64,000 nucleotides of DNA from Enchytraeus crypticus. Its lineage: Eukaryota > Annelida > Clitellata > Enchytraeida > Enchytraeidae. Positions 46,362 to 60,008 of this stretch are shown in pieces. The first letter of the stretch is position 1, and every line of letters starts with the position of its first letter. Under the pieces are notes generated by a model. It searched no databases, was not told the DNA's origin, and worked only from the letters and a program-made list of their open reading frames with translations. Made by a program: the position numbers and the translations under genes. The DNA is taken from NCBI GenBank assembly GCA_905160935.1, contig CAJHZI010000274.1, forward strand, positions 155,001 through 219,000, in the 5' to 3' direction.

Positions 46362-49300
46362 ATGGGACAAATACTCAGACGTGTACAGGAGTTAGAGAGG
46401 GAAGTTGAGAGAGTTGCAGGGGTCAGGAGTCATTCATTTAACGACGAGGGAGATGGAGTCGATCCAAGTTTTCCAGATTTGAATTATTTACCACCTGAGA
46501 TTAGTCTGCAGGTCCTATCCCACCTCAACGCTACAGATCTCTGCCTGGCTGCTTGTGTATGGGAACAGCTTGGCGGAGATGAAATACTCTGGCATAGGTC
46601 AGTTGTTGAAACTCGAATCTTGAGGTGGAGTATTGAAGTCCTGTGTACGTGGTACATGTGTACTTGCACACCATATAATTAATATGACTAGTTCTGACAG
46701 TTTTAGATTAAAAGATTATTTATTTTAAAATGTTATATTATTATTGTTTTTATTTCGTTTAGTACACACGTCATCCACATGTGCAGTAGAGTTCCTGTCT
46801 TGGTTGCTGTTTTGTAATTTTCATTATTTCCTCCTTTCATTATTTCCTCCTTTCATTATTTCCATCCCATGGTTATTAGTAATCGTTGCCTTTTGTTGGC
46901 GCTTCAATAGCAGCCAGTGCGGGTTTAAGAATATCTTAAGAATAACCTATTGAAAGTCTGAAGCCGACTTTAACATAAATTTCTGATCTTGAAGGCAAGG
47001 TATAGTTAATTGGTTATGTCAATGTCTAGAAATGAATATTTTGAAGGGCAGATCTTCTTTCGATAGGAAGTCTGGGCCAGTATTAATTTATTTCAAATTA
47101 GCATTTCTAAATTTAATGTGAATGAAATAGTGCAGTTTTAAAACAGTGCCTCTTGTCAGACATTGAAATTGTATAACTTCTAAGTCATATAATTATTCAG
47201 TAAAGAAACCTTCTACTAATTATTTGTATATTTATGTTTTATATCTTACACACTGATTCTGCCAGTAACTGTACGATTTAAAAAGTAGGCCTAGTTGCAA
47301 CAATGTTTTATGCCAGTGATATGCCTCATAGATGTTTTGTCTCAACAAGATATTTTGATGTATTGTCTGCAGTCTTTGTCGCAGTCAGTGGCGCAGTGTC
47401 TCAGCTTATCGGAGACAAAACGAACCAGACTTTTCTTTCAAGAGTCTATACATGAAGTTAGACGAAGCTACCTTAACATTTAACGCTGATGCTAATATGG
47501 TATGATTTTAATAAATTTTCAGTATCTAACTTTAATTGAATTCTTTTAAATATATTTAACACGTTTACTATTATACTGTTTTTGTACATGTATTTGTTAT
47601 TAATTTGATTATCTCAGGTCGTGTACATTTTTTCTAGAATATTGTTATTCTTATTAGGCATTACCATTTCTTTTAGAAATTGTTCTGCTTTTGGGTACCT
47701 GAGACTGAGAGTTCCCAGGTTTGCTGTCTTGCGTATTTTGATGAGCCCCACATTTTTCTGGAAGGGGCATTAGTGTCCCCTAGAGCTAAGCAGCTCCATT
47801 GACATGCTGCAAGGAAATGAATCGTTTAAACTCGATATATTTTTTATATGATGATTTATTGATTACATTTATAGTTACGCATGGTTCTCTCAGTTGTTAA
47901 TTAGTGCATATTGATCGTTCTTCTGGATAAGGTTTGTGAATTTTAGTAAAAATTGTGTTAACTTTATTTATGTTTAGGGAATACAATATTTGCTGCGTGA
48001 AGGTTTGGTAGACAATAGTGCTGAGGAGATTGCTAAATTCTTATATACGGCTCGGAACATTGATCCTACGAAAAAAAGAGATTTTTTGGTTGAAAGGTTT
48101 GTTATAGCTTTTTATGTAGCTAGTAATATGTGACTTTATTGCTTGAGATAACTCATCATTTTAGTTGAAATATATAATAAATTTCTAAGACTTCTTTTAA
48201 AGTCATCGTAATCATCTTCCTTTGAATTCCAGTTTAACTAGGGTCGGGATTAGAGAATGTTATATATGACTTCATTTAGATATTTAAGGGAGATATAAAT
48301 CATTTATATAAATATGACTTTATTTAAATTAATTATTAAATTACGTTATTAATAATAATTAATAATAATATTAGTATTAATAATTAACAATCATTATCAT
48401 CATTTTCCCTAGAATCCCAGTTTAACCAGGGTCAGGAAACGAATTAACAATAATAATTCTAATTAATATGAATGTAGAAATTAGTAGAAATTATTATACG
48501 TGTCTTTAAATTCTCACTGTATTGAAGTACACGTTTATTTATTTAAAAGTTTTCAAAAACCGACAAACAATTGTGAAAGTAGAAAAATCAACAGTTCAAT
48601 GTGTGATCAACATATGTAGCATCGAACAGAAAATAAAATTTGCTCACTACGGCCATCGGAGAGGGCACTTGAAGTATCGAGCTATAACCTATCGAGCTGA
48701 CCACCGCATTACTGTATTGTATTGTACACCGCAGGCCAGACGTGTTGGATGAGATTGTAAAGCTGCAGCACTTTGAGAATCAGTTTCTTCCTAACGCTCT
48801 TCGGGAGTTCTTCAGAGACACGATGCCGCCCAACGAACGAAATGATTATCTGAGCGGTCTCGTCGAGAAGTTCAGCGAGCGCTTTGTCCAGTGTAATCCT
48901 CATCTCAAACTTTCTCGAGGTTTGAAACATTCAGGCAATCAAATTATACATAGACATGTATATCATTGTATATCAATACTTTCATTAGTGTTCATTATGC
49001 TGTTGCTCTGAACTGTCTCTATCTCTTTTATACCCGCACATGAGTCGTATTTATTGTGTATTGCTTTTTACAGTCAATATAACATACTGCCTTAAAGATT
49101 CAACTTTAGGTTCCTCCATAATTACGAAGTCATGTGTTTTCGGTGGCGTAGTGGGTGTGTGCTTTTACCGATTCTGCTCATCCGTTATGGTTTGTTGCAT
49201 CTAATGCGCTGCATAAAACTGTAGGAGTGAGGTTAAGAGTTTGACTCATCGATAGAATGTTATCTTCAACATCGTAAGACATGGGTTCAGATTCTCTGTT

Positions 49301-50355
49301 TAATCGGCATTGAATAAATCTCAGAGCGATGTGTCATATTCTTAAACTGTGAAAAGATTATTCTTAGAACTGCTCTACTTTGCGCCGAGAACAATGATTA
49401 TGAATACTTACAATCATAAAATGATATGAATCTAAAAGAGTACTACTACATAATTTGTAAATCAGCAGAAAATGTGTTTATTCATATATTTTCTGACATA
49501 TCAGTGTTTAAACGATCAGGAGTGTGTTGTTCCTTAAAGCTATTCTTTTTGTGATATTTCTGCAGTATTTCGTTTTGTGATTTCTGCAGTTCGTCTGCTT
49601 GTATGTAAATACATACAAAAGACGAAATACACTGTTGTGCATAAACTTAAAATCTTTTTGCCACATTTTGTTGTTTTTTACTAGTTTACAGTGTGTGTTG
49701 TTTTCTGCATCCAATATTTACATTGTTTGATGATTTGTAAAAAAGTAAAACGTATTATAGTGAATAAACAACTATGTTGATATCTATCACTTTTCAATAC
49801 CACATGTTTAAACCGTTAGGCAATTTAGACCATTTTCCGTATAACCAGTCCAGTGAATGTCCGAGATTTTACTCTCAGATCAACGCGACCGGGATTCGAA
49901 CCCACAAGGGTTCAATTCACCTCAGGATCTGTCATTTAAATTTTAGATCTTCATGACGTTACCCCTACGCTACTAAGACATTCTACAGAGTTCATTTGTA
50001 CAGACAGATTGTTTACATTGCATATTGTTTGTACAGACAATTTATTATGGATATTGTTGTCTCAAATTATTGTGACTTTGTATGGTGTTTTCTTCAGTCA
50101 TTTGTTACACTTTCTGATATTTTCTGCTGCCATTATTTACAATAGATGTTTTGTTTTGCAGACACAGTTTACATAGTGTGTTTCTCGCTTATCATGCTCT
50201 CGGTTGATCTCACTAGTCCGCACGTTAAGAACAAGATGTCTAAGAGGGAGTTCATTCGTAACACACGTCGAGCGGTTATAGAGATCAACGATGAGTTTGC
50301 TGGGCACATGTACGATAACATTTATCTTGTGGGTCATGTTGCGCCTAAAGTATAG
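46362..50355 (+). CDS. FBXO8: F-box only protein 8 (F-box + Sec7), 286 aa
   Basis: Exons: 46362-46597, 47373-47499, 47978-48096, 48735-48919 and 50162-50355. The total is 861 nt with all phases consistent, giving 286 aa (human 319). The start MGQ matches the human N-terminus; the upstream in-frame ORF is untranslated or intronic. The F-box is residues ~42-80 (LPPEISLQVLSHLNATDLCL). The Sec7-like domain fills ~115-286, with NQFLPNALREFF, NERNDYL, DLTSPHVKNKMSKREFIRNT and the end HMYDNIYLVGHV. PPNERN aligns with LPGEAQ of ARF exchange factors, so the glutamate-finger position is still Glu. The vertebrate protein is an SCF substrate receptor that ubiquitinates ARF6 rather than a normal exchange factor; the same role is inferred here. 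The N-terminal linker is shorter than in human. It is transcribed away from MGST3. Confidence 0.96.
48200..48255. repeat. Dispersed repeat in FBXO8 intron (see 12242)
   Basis: CATCGTAATCATCTTCC, TTTGAATTCCAGTTTAACTA and GGGTCGGGATTAG. Confidence 0.55.
48385..48445. repeat. Dispersed repeat in FBXO8 intron, second copy
   Basis: ATCATTATCATCATTTTCCC, TAGAATCCCAGTTTAACCAG and GGTCAGGAAACGAATT. A (TAATAAT)-like run precedes it. Confidence 0.55.
49745..49988 (-). mobile_element. tRNA-derived SINE (family 1)
   Basis: Read on the minus strand, it starts with a tRNA-like head whose A-box region (TAGCGTAGGGGTAACG) and B-box (GGGTTCGAATCCC-like, from GGGATTCGAACCCAC) are visible. It passes through ATCTGAGAGTAAAATCTCGG and GGACTGGTTATACGG, and ends with AGTGATAGATATCAACATAG. 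Four copies are in the window. It lies in FBXO8 intron 4. Confidence 0.8.
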
Positions 50356-50593
50356 CAAGATCAGCAGCCCTTCTGCTTACGTGTGAATTATCGCAGTCTG
50401 CCACTGAGAATATAAACTGCAGTTGAATGATAACGAAAAGTGTAATTTAATGTTTTAATTAGAAGTTTAAAAAGTATTCTACGAAATCTTTCATTCACTG
50501 CCCCGACTATCCTTTGATTATCTGTTGGTATATTTATCAAATCAGCTGTTGGTTATCAGCTATATTTCAAGATGGCACTCGTGACAACTTTAT

Positions 50594-50599
50594 AATAAA
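50594..50599 (+). promoter_or_regulatory. Candidate polyadenylation signal AATAAA for FBXO8
   Basis: AATAAA lies 239 bases after the FBXO8 stop codon, in ACTTTATAATAAAAGTTAC. No other AATAAA is closer to the stop. Confidence 0.5.
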
Positions 50600-51795
50600 A
50601 GTTACTTAAATCCTTTTGAATTAGTTATTACATATTTGATTTTTAAATCGAATATTGGTTTTCATGACTGTTTTCTAATTTAGTAATATTCACCAAAACA
50701 AATGCCTTACTTAGCTTTTTCATAAAAGCAATACTATTCCATGGTGTGGAAACACTGAGAGACTTAAAATTTATTTTGTATTATTTCTTACCAATTTTAA
50801 GTTACAAAACAATCTTATATGAAAACATTAGGCTTTAGTTAAATCTCTTTTGCACGATTGACTGCTAATAGAATTCAGTCAGCAGTAAATAGCGCTAAAT
50901 GTTCAAAACTTGACTTTTTTGATCATTGCGCCAATGTAAGAATTAAATATCTATCCTCTTTTCTTATGGAGATATTTTATTTCTTACCAACGCAACTGTA
51001 GATTACTGTCAATCTTTATGGATCAATTCACCCCACTCTTAAGCTTTTAAGCTGTTCTGTAAGCTTTCTTTTCAATATTTTAATTAACTTTGGCTATTGT
51101 ATTGCCCTCTGTCTAGAAAATTTTCTCTTGTTATGCTATTTCCACTTTCTCTGACGTTAGAAGGACAGAGAAAGCATTTTTCCTCCAGGAATAAAAAGAA
51201 AAACAAGTATTTTGAATAGTCATTTGTTTACTATTGTTGTGCTATTTCTTGTTAAGGTTGTACTAACTAACTACTCGTTTAATATTTCATTACTAGAGTT
51301 TTTGAGGCTGTAGCACGTTAAACACTATAATCTATAATGCTTAGTGGGCTGCAGATTGACGTCATACTATAGCTTATCGCTATAGCCTCTGTATGGCCTT
51401 TTGCCATATTCTACTGAATACTATAGAATTCTATGGAATTAAATTTTCGAATTATGTTTAACTAAGTGGAAGAGTGTTACTAGAAAATGATCAAAATCTG
51501 TTAGCATTCGTTAACTGCTTTTGAAAACTATACATAAAGCACGTTTTACATAGCCTATGCTTGCATCGTTTGTTATAACATTGGTATTTATAAATCATCA
51601 GTTTTGTTACATATCTTCGTATTGTCTTAATGGATAATGTTATTCTGAAAGATATTTTATTATAAATATGCTTTGTTGTCAGATGCTATTATCATTATCT
51701 AAAAATTGTCTCAAAGCAGTTATTAAGCTTTCATTTTATTAATTTCTATTTGTATCTATTTATTTCATTCTAATATATATAGTATATAGTATATA

Positions 51796-51865
<70 letters not shown>

Positions 51866-52849
51866 CACTTTCCCCTCCAATCATCAGTTAACATAATTTT
51901 AACAGACCAAAAAGTTTTGACTGGAGATAGGCCTATGCGTAATAGTCCTATCACATTCAATGTAATTTGTTCTGCGCTCCAAGTTGTGCTCTCAATTTCT
52001 AGAATTCTCTGTGACTCGTATAGTTGCGTGCTTAATATAATAATTCAGAGAATAATTTTTAAAATACTTGGCAAGAAAATTCACACTTTAATGAATCCCT
52101 ACATAGCTGAAAATAGTTAATAGGGAGAGTCAATTACATATTGATAGTCTTAGCCGTTGTGATGGAATCAACTTGTTTTGTCAATGCAATGCTTTTGTTG
52201 AGCACAAAAGCAAGAATGTGAATTTATGGCTGCCACAACTGCCTCTGCAGAGTGGGCCTACCAGAGTAATACGATATATACTATAAAATGTATAATATCC
52301 AAATTTCTTGTTTAGCTGATTGTTATTGTTGCTTTATGTTATGAATATTACTGATATATGCAAATTTACGTGTCTGTATGCATATGTGTGTATTAAGCTT
52401 AGCTAATATTACTCTTGTTTGTGTTTTATACCTGCTAATGTGCTTGTTTAGATAAATGTTAATTCATTTGCACACTGTTTATGATTTGTAGCACATATAT
52501 AAAAGTTCTACTTTTATTGATAAGAGCTTGATCAATATATTGCTGTAAATGTACGATTGTATATGTACATTTCTATAAGCTAATGCAATAGATGTATACC
52601 AATCTAATTACTTGAGTAACTTGACTTTAGAATGGTATACTTCCCGAATTGTTCGGGAACAATTTTGTCTAACAAAATTATAATTTATACAGCCTTTTTG
52701 ACTTTAGAAAATTGCCACAATTCTCACTGTAAGCTGACAATCATTCTTATAAACATGCTGCTTGATATATAATTTACTGTGGTTTACTCTTCAAATCCAA
52801 GTTCTTTGTATTGGCCTTTGTTTTACCTTTTCAGTTGCAGATCGGCTTT
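50600..52849. other. Intergenic between FBXO8 and MITD1
   Basis: No gene is recognised. It contains a long (TA)n tract (51797-51863), a near-dyad CCCGAATTGTTCGGGAAC (52646-52663) and otherwise unique AT-rich sequence. The 67-codon frame at 51917 has no family resemblance. Confidence 0.35.
51776..51863. repeat. (TA)n microsatellite
   Basis: TATAGTATATAGTATATAG leads into an uninterrupted (TA)n run. Confidence 0.95.
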
Positions 52850-53045
52850 TTTGATTTCCTGTTTCCACCCAGTTTCCACGAGTTCGAATCAATAGAACCT
52901 CATTTCCTAGGACCTCGTAATTAGATTGCTTTGGTGCATTTTTGAGCTGGATCATTTAATGGATCTTGATTTTAGCTTATCGGATTCATAGTGCTCGCTG
53001 TTTTCATGAACGGTAGTAGCACTATCGATGTGTTTTGTTGCTTTC
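52850..53045 (+). mobile_element. Decayed L2-type LINE 3' end
   Basis: TTTCCACCCAGTTTCCACGA, then GGATCTTGATTTTAGC, ATAGTGCTCGCTGTTTTCAT and GTAGTAGCACTATCGATGTG follow the order of the recurrent tail at low identity. Confidence 0.5.
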
Positions 53046-53277
53046 ACAATTGTTTGCAATCGCTTGACTGATCTGACAGTATTTGTAGGTCACGATGATT
53101 GCTCTCAAGTGTCTCTTCGATATATTACCAGCATTCTCTGCGTCTTCACTCTGCTCGAATATTTGAACAGCATCACTGTTTATTGCAAAATGCGTTCGGT
53201 TTTTTTTAATTGAAAGGAGTCAAAAGTTGAATACACTCTTAACAAGCTGTACAATTTCCTAAAAATTTATTCTCATA

Positions 53278-53395
53278 ACAATAACAACAGAATTAGAGTG
53301 CCACTGTCGTCCATGACAATATTGAGACCTATGGTACCAAATAAGATGAGTAGAGTGTGGGGTCCGAAAACGGCGCAAACCAAATCATATGTTAC
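53278..53395 (-). mobile_element. L2-type LINE 3' tail, second subfamily
   Basis: AACAATAACAACAGAATTAG, AGTGCCACTGTCGTCCATGA, ATTGAGACCTATGGTACCAA, GATGAGTAGAGTGTGGGGTC and AAACGGCGCAAACC. It matches the 30235-30350 tail better than the common one. Confidence 0.75.
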
Positions 53396-53878
53396 ACAAA
53401 ATCTGCCGTATTTGGTCAGCTAATAAGCAGTTCATCTGTTCAATACTATAGTACTAATCAATCACATTTTACATTAACATTTTAAAATTAAATTGAATTA
53501 ATATTTTATACTGATTGACAGTTGTGGTCCAATATATTAGTATGCTTACTGTGAAATTGTATCTATGGTCTCTTAAAATTTACAAACTGTACTTCTGTGC
53601 AAAGTACAATTTATAAATCACAAAAAGGTACAATATATAAAGTTATCACTCAATCAAATAGCGTTACCTATTGGGGACCGTAAGTTACCTATCGATCAAC
53701 CAAAGTTACCTATCAGTCAAAAATTCATACAAATTTGATACGTTTCCTTCATCAATCGTAACGTTTTCATTTTACATGTAGCTCTTCATATTGCGTAGCA
53801 CAAGGTACTTCGAATTAGTATAACAAATTATAATACAATTAACAATCATAAATATAAAATAATTTAAAAGTGGCAAAA

Positions 53879-56508
53879 TCAGTGAGCATATGTATGGGGC
53901 TTATCTTGTTCGGTGGTTCTAGTGTGTTTCATATTAAAAATGTTAACAGTCGTCTCGTGACAGCGCCGTAACGACATGTCACAGAACCCTAGGCTGAATT
54001 TGCTGTCTGGAGGCTTGAAATAGTCCAGCCCTCGCCCAATCTTTACAATCCATCCATTGTTAAACCTGCAAGCGTAAATACAGTTAAAAGATTAGCACGA
54101 AATGAACTCAAGACAATGCAGTTCTGCTACTTAAACTTTAAGTAGAACAAATTGGACAAAAGCAGTTATTGACAGTTATATGAATGTAATGTTCAAAGTC
54201 TGTTTCTGTACCACCAGTGGATTGTCGAAGACTGTTTGCTGGAGTCTTTTGAAAGCATGGTCTCTTGTTTGTCAGGTAAGTACTTTACCAACTTGGCCAG
54301 TAGCCGAACAAGCAGACATATAAATACAGTCATCCACGGTCCACCGATTAATGGTTGTGCATACAGACATAGGCAACATTACGTATATCAAAAGTCTTGC
54401 ATGAATTATGACATGTACATGAATTTAAATTTATGCACTAATAAAACTCCGTTTATTTGTGTACAGGCCTAATTATAGTATAGTTAATTTAATTAGACTA
54501 GAAAATTACAGTTGAACAAAATTAAAGTGTATCTGATCTAATAAATAGCTACATTTGGAAATTTCTACATCTGATTGCATATTAATATAATAGCGTCAGA
54601 GACAGAACAGACTATATTCACTAGAATAAGAATCTGCGGCCGACTGCTTACTGTCAAACCTGTCTCTGATTATGCAAATTAAGGATAACTGTAATACGCA
54701 TGCAAAAATAAATGAATACAAGACATTTATGCAGATTATACAACATGATACTAGATGAACAAAGCACACCATGTACTGATCAGATAACTGAGTGGATGGT
54801 ACAATTGGAACCCTAGTCGGGCAGTCTCTGAGAGCATCCCCTGCGGCACTAAGTGAACGTTGAACTAAGTTTTATAAGCTTTCTTAAGACACATAAAATA
54901 AAATATTCAAGTGTGAGATAAAAATATTTCCAAAACATAATCGATTCTTTATTACGAGCCATTACATCCCAATTCTTGAAGTCGACTATGAGGGGTTCAG
55001 ATAAGGAGAACCTAAATTATGGCTAACATCACCAAACATCTTTAACTTTGGCTAATTGATCCCTCTGTAAGAGAAAAACCAATGTCAAAACGCTGATATC
55101 AACCTGTGACTCAGTTTAGAGTGTTTTATTTTTGTGTCACTTCGTATTCCACCCAATCTCACACTGATTCCTGCATGCGAAGCACTAAAACGTACATTGA
55201 ATTGTGAACACTACTTTATTATATTTTACTAAACACAGCCGATTTCTCGTTAAAAAAACTAAACATACCTGATTTCTCGATCATGTAGTGTTTGTGAGTA
55301 CTCGACAGTCAATTCAACATGGTGTTTTTTCAAACTGGAAGCTACCTGCGCTAATGCACTCACCTGGTTCTCTGTTACTGAACGATTCTACGGCAAAAAC
55401 AATACAAAAATATACAATACATACAACCCAGTTACTCAAAGAGACTTCGAAGTTTGCTTCTGAAAAGATGGCATGAAGAAGGTGAGATATGTTGTTACTA
55501 TAGATACACTGTTATGATATACAGATGAAACAACAAAATCATTTACGGAAGAGAAATGGTTACAAAAGAGAGATACCTTGCAAAAAATGGTCAAATTATA
55601 CAAATATACAAAAATAAATATAGAGAAAACCAAAATGGTGAGAGCATCTTGAAAAGCATCTGCTGAGAGAGTGAGAGAGAGAGAAATAAATTCAAGAGAA
55701 TATATAATGAGATCGGATATATAGTGAGATTTGGGTAAAGAGGATTGTCAACAAGATTGTTTTCTCAGGGAATGACGTCCCTGTCCAGTAAATGTTAGTT
55801 GAAGCAGAGGAAGGCATAGGGGCCCCACCTCGTCGTAAGCAGAATCCCTAAGAATAATGGCATATCAAAAGGAATGTTATAGATGATTTAAAGATCCACT
55901 GGTATGTGGACATGAAGAGGAAAACGGAACATAGAGATGAGTGGAGGCGATAAATACCATTGACCTTCCAGCAGGCTGTGCACTAAGAGAGAGATAAAAG
56001 ATTATCATATATAATATAATTATATAGTCACTACAGAGAATATATACTTACCTCATCATGTCCTGTAATTAGATGAATCTTCTTCACTCGGGCCTCTGAT
56101 GTCACCAACATTTCACAGAACCTCAGAAAATTGTAAATCTATGAAAATAAATATCACATGTCATCATCATCATCTTCCCCAAAGTTACACCAGGAGCAAT
56201 TAATTAGAGGTAGAGTGCTAACAAAAGTGTGCCACAGCTGAAAGTTAACACTATAGTAACACCTATCCAGGACCTGCCATTTAACAGAATATCCCAATGT
56301 AGGCAAGTACACAAGTATAAATATTATAAAGCTGAATTTATATTGTTATAGTTAAACCTGGACAACTGAAATCTGATACATAAGTTTTGAAAATATAGTA
56401 CACAGAAAATAAAGTAGAGAGTTTGAACAATTAATGCTCTTAATTTAAAACAAATAAAGTTATGTAACATGAAGCAGTTTCAAACTGAAAGACGTAACAG
56501 AGAGATAG

Positions 56509-56574
<66 letters not shown>

Positions 56575-57588
56575 AAATTATTAAACTGCTATTATAAATT
56601 CGATCACATTATTATATGTAATGATGCATATTTTGATGCATATTTACCAGCTTTTAATATGAATTTAATACTCATATATACTTATTTGGGTTAAGCCAGT
56701 ATGTGGCCTGTTGGCTAGTTGTTCAAAAGCGGATTAGTAGGTGTACGATACAAATCGAGTGCTCTCCAAATCACTGACAAGCTGTCAAGCAGGAAACTGA
56801 TGTTAAACTTTGTTTATTGACTTTTACTCAACAATTATCTAATTAATAAAGATCAGTAATTTTAATTTAAAATGTCAAACTATTATACTATTATGATTAA
56901 AATAGAAATGTATCAGATATACAAATAGGAATTATTTAATTATTTATTAATTATTTTCAGCTGCAGTCTGGCAGATAACGTTATTTAGAATGTCTTAGTA
57001 GCGTAGGGTTAACGTCATGAACTTTTAAATGACAGATCCTGAGGTGAATTCAACCCTCGTTGGTTTGAATCTCAGCCGCGCTGATCTGAGAGTAAAATCT
57101 CGGACATTCACAGGACTGGTTATAGGGAAAATGGTCTAAATTGCCTAATGGTTTAAACATGTGGTATTAAAAGTGATAGATATCGACATAGTTGCTCATT
57201 TCACTGCAATGCGTATTTTTTACGTGCGCTGCAGGCAGGCCGATTATGATTGACAGCTAATTAGCATAACTGATCAGATACCTGAACAGTTAAATTTGAC
57301 GCTGTGCGGGCGATCGTCAGTTTTACAGGCAGATAAATCTGACCGTGTGTGGCCAAGATATCTATTCAGATTTCAGATCTGAATAGATCAATTTGACCGT
57401 TTGTGGACAATTCAAATTTATCTGAACAGATATCTGTTCTGATATCTGTCAGTAATATGACCATGTGTGGGCTCCATCAAATATATCTGAATAGATATCT
57501 GTTCATATAAGTTTGATCGTGTAAGGCCACTTTAAATAAATATCAATCTTTATTTCACAAAAAGGTAGCAAATTAATACAATCAAATA

Positions 57589-57648
<60 letters not shown>

Positions 57649-59928
57649 CTTAGTGCACTGTCCACTGGCAGGTCAATGGTACATAACGCCTCCACTCTTC
57701 TCTAACTTCCGCCTTCCTCTTAATTTCCACATATGAGTGGGTCTTTAAATCATCTAACATACCTAATCTCGGCCTGCCCCTGCCTCTTTTTCCTTCCATT
57801 CTACCTTCTATGACCTCTTTTAATAGACCTTCCCCCCTTAGAATGTGTCCTATCCATCTCTTCTTCCTATTTCTTAATACATTTATCAACTGTCTATCTG
57901 TGCCAACTCTCTCCAGGACTTCCTCATTTGTAACCTTTTGAGTCCAGCTAATCCTCTCCATTCTTCTCCAAATCCACATTTCCAATGCCTCCAGTTTCCT
58001 AATATCTTCCTTCCTTAAGGTCCATGTTTCACATCCATACGTGGTCCAAACCAAAGTTTTCACTATCTTTTATCTTTTGTGTCTTTCTTTAGACATTTTG
58101 TTAATAGTTCTTTTCTACTACCAAAGGCCGCTTTTGCTTGTGCAATCCTACTGCATAGTTCTGTCTCACATTTCCCATCATCGGTAATAGTATGACCCAA
58201 ATATTTGAAACTCCTTACCCGTTCCAATTTTGTACCATTTATTGTGATATTAACTTCACCTTTATTATTGGACACTCTCATAACCTTGGTCTTTTTTATA
58301 TTAATCTTCATGCCATATCTTAGGGCCGTATCATTCAGCCTATCCATTATCTTCTGCAATCCAATCTCGCTTCCCGCTACCATTCCTTGGTCATCTGTAA
58401 ATCGTACATCTTGTAACAAATTCCCTCCTACTTTTATTCCTTCTTCCAAGTCTTCCATGGCTTCCTCCATCATTGCCTCAGCGTAAATGTTAAACAGCAG
58501 CGGCGAAATGCTACAACCTTGTCTTACTCCACGTCCTATTTCACCTTCTTCTGAGTATTCTTGTTGGATTTTGATTACTGCTCTTTGATTCATGTACAAG
58601 TTCAAAATTAGTCTTCTATCTCTCCAGTCAATTCCTATTCTTTTTAAGATATTCATCATCGTTATCCAATCAATCCTGTCAAAGGCCTTCTCGAAGTTTA
58701 CAAAGCATACAAAAACGTCATTTCCATATTCTAAGCTTCTTTTGTAAAGAACCCGCATTACTCCTATTGCTTCTCTTGTGCCGCATCCTTTCCTAAAACC
58801 AAAACCAAATGTGTCTTGCTCAGTATCATCTCTGTTTTCGACTGAATGCGATTATTTACTATCCTTAATAGGATCTTCGATGCATGAAGTATTAAGCTGA
58901 TTGTTCTGTAATCCGAACACTCCACAGCATTGGCTTTTTTGGAAATTGGAATCATCACTGACTTGGTAAGTCGTCTGGCCAAATACCTGTACTGTACACT
59001 TCTATACATACCTCCATTAACTTTTTGAGTGTTTCTCCTTCCAACATTTTCAAGAATTCTGCTGGGATTTCATCTATTCCGGCTGCCTTCCCCTTCTTCA
59101 TACTGTTAATTGCAGAATAAATTTCCTCCTTCACTAAATCGGGGCCCCTTTTATCGTCTTCTATGATATTCTCTTCTTCTATTTTAAAATCCTCTTGAAC
59201 TGGTTTCCCAGCCTTATCATACAATTCCTCTACATATTCTCTCCATCATTTTAAAATTTTTTCTAGCCCTGTCTTCAATTTCCCATCTTTGCCCATTGCA
59301 CTAATGTTCTTTGCATCTCCTTTCTTTTTCTTATCGGTTCTTGTTAATATCCAGACTTCCTGGTATAATAGATCCGACCTCCCTCTTCCATCATATTCTG
59401 CTAAATCATCACACTTTTCACTCCGCCAATGATCTTTTGCTTTGTCTGTAATTCTTCTAAGTTCACTGTTTAAGCTTCTGTATTTCGTTCGGCCATGACT
59501 GGTGTCAATACTTTTCCATTTCCTCCTTTCATCCATTTTGTCTAGCATCTCGCTTGTGATCCAAGGTTTTTTTAGCTGTATTTGCTTTAAGAAAGCCATA
59601 AACTTCCTTTGCACCTATTTTAATAGCTTCCTTTAGCTGACACTATCTTTCATTTACCCCTGTTCTTTTGTAGTCCTTCATTTCCTTAACTTTTCTTTCC
59701 ATTGCTTCCTGAAACTGACTTCTTTTCTCGTTTAAATTCCATCTCTTACTGCTTTTCTTCTTAAGTATTTTCTTCAGCTGAGGCCCTACTTTTGCCATTA
59801 CTAGATTGTGGTCTGAATTAATATCGGCTCCTCCTGGATAAGAGTACTCGATTGTGGTCTGAATTAATATCGGCTCCTGGATAAGAGTACTCGATTGTGG
59901 TCTGAATTAATATCAGCTCCTGGAGATA

Positions 59929-60008
<80 letters not shown>

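Noticed and set aside
55288-55476. 62-codon plus frame
   Set aside because: Antisense shadow of MITD1 exon 5 (55269-55387).
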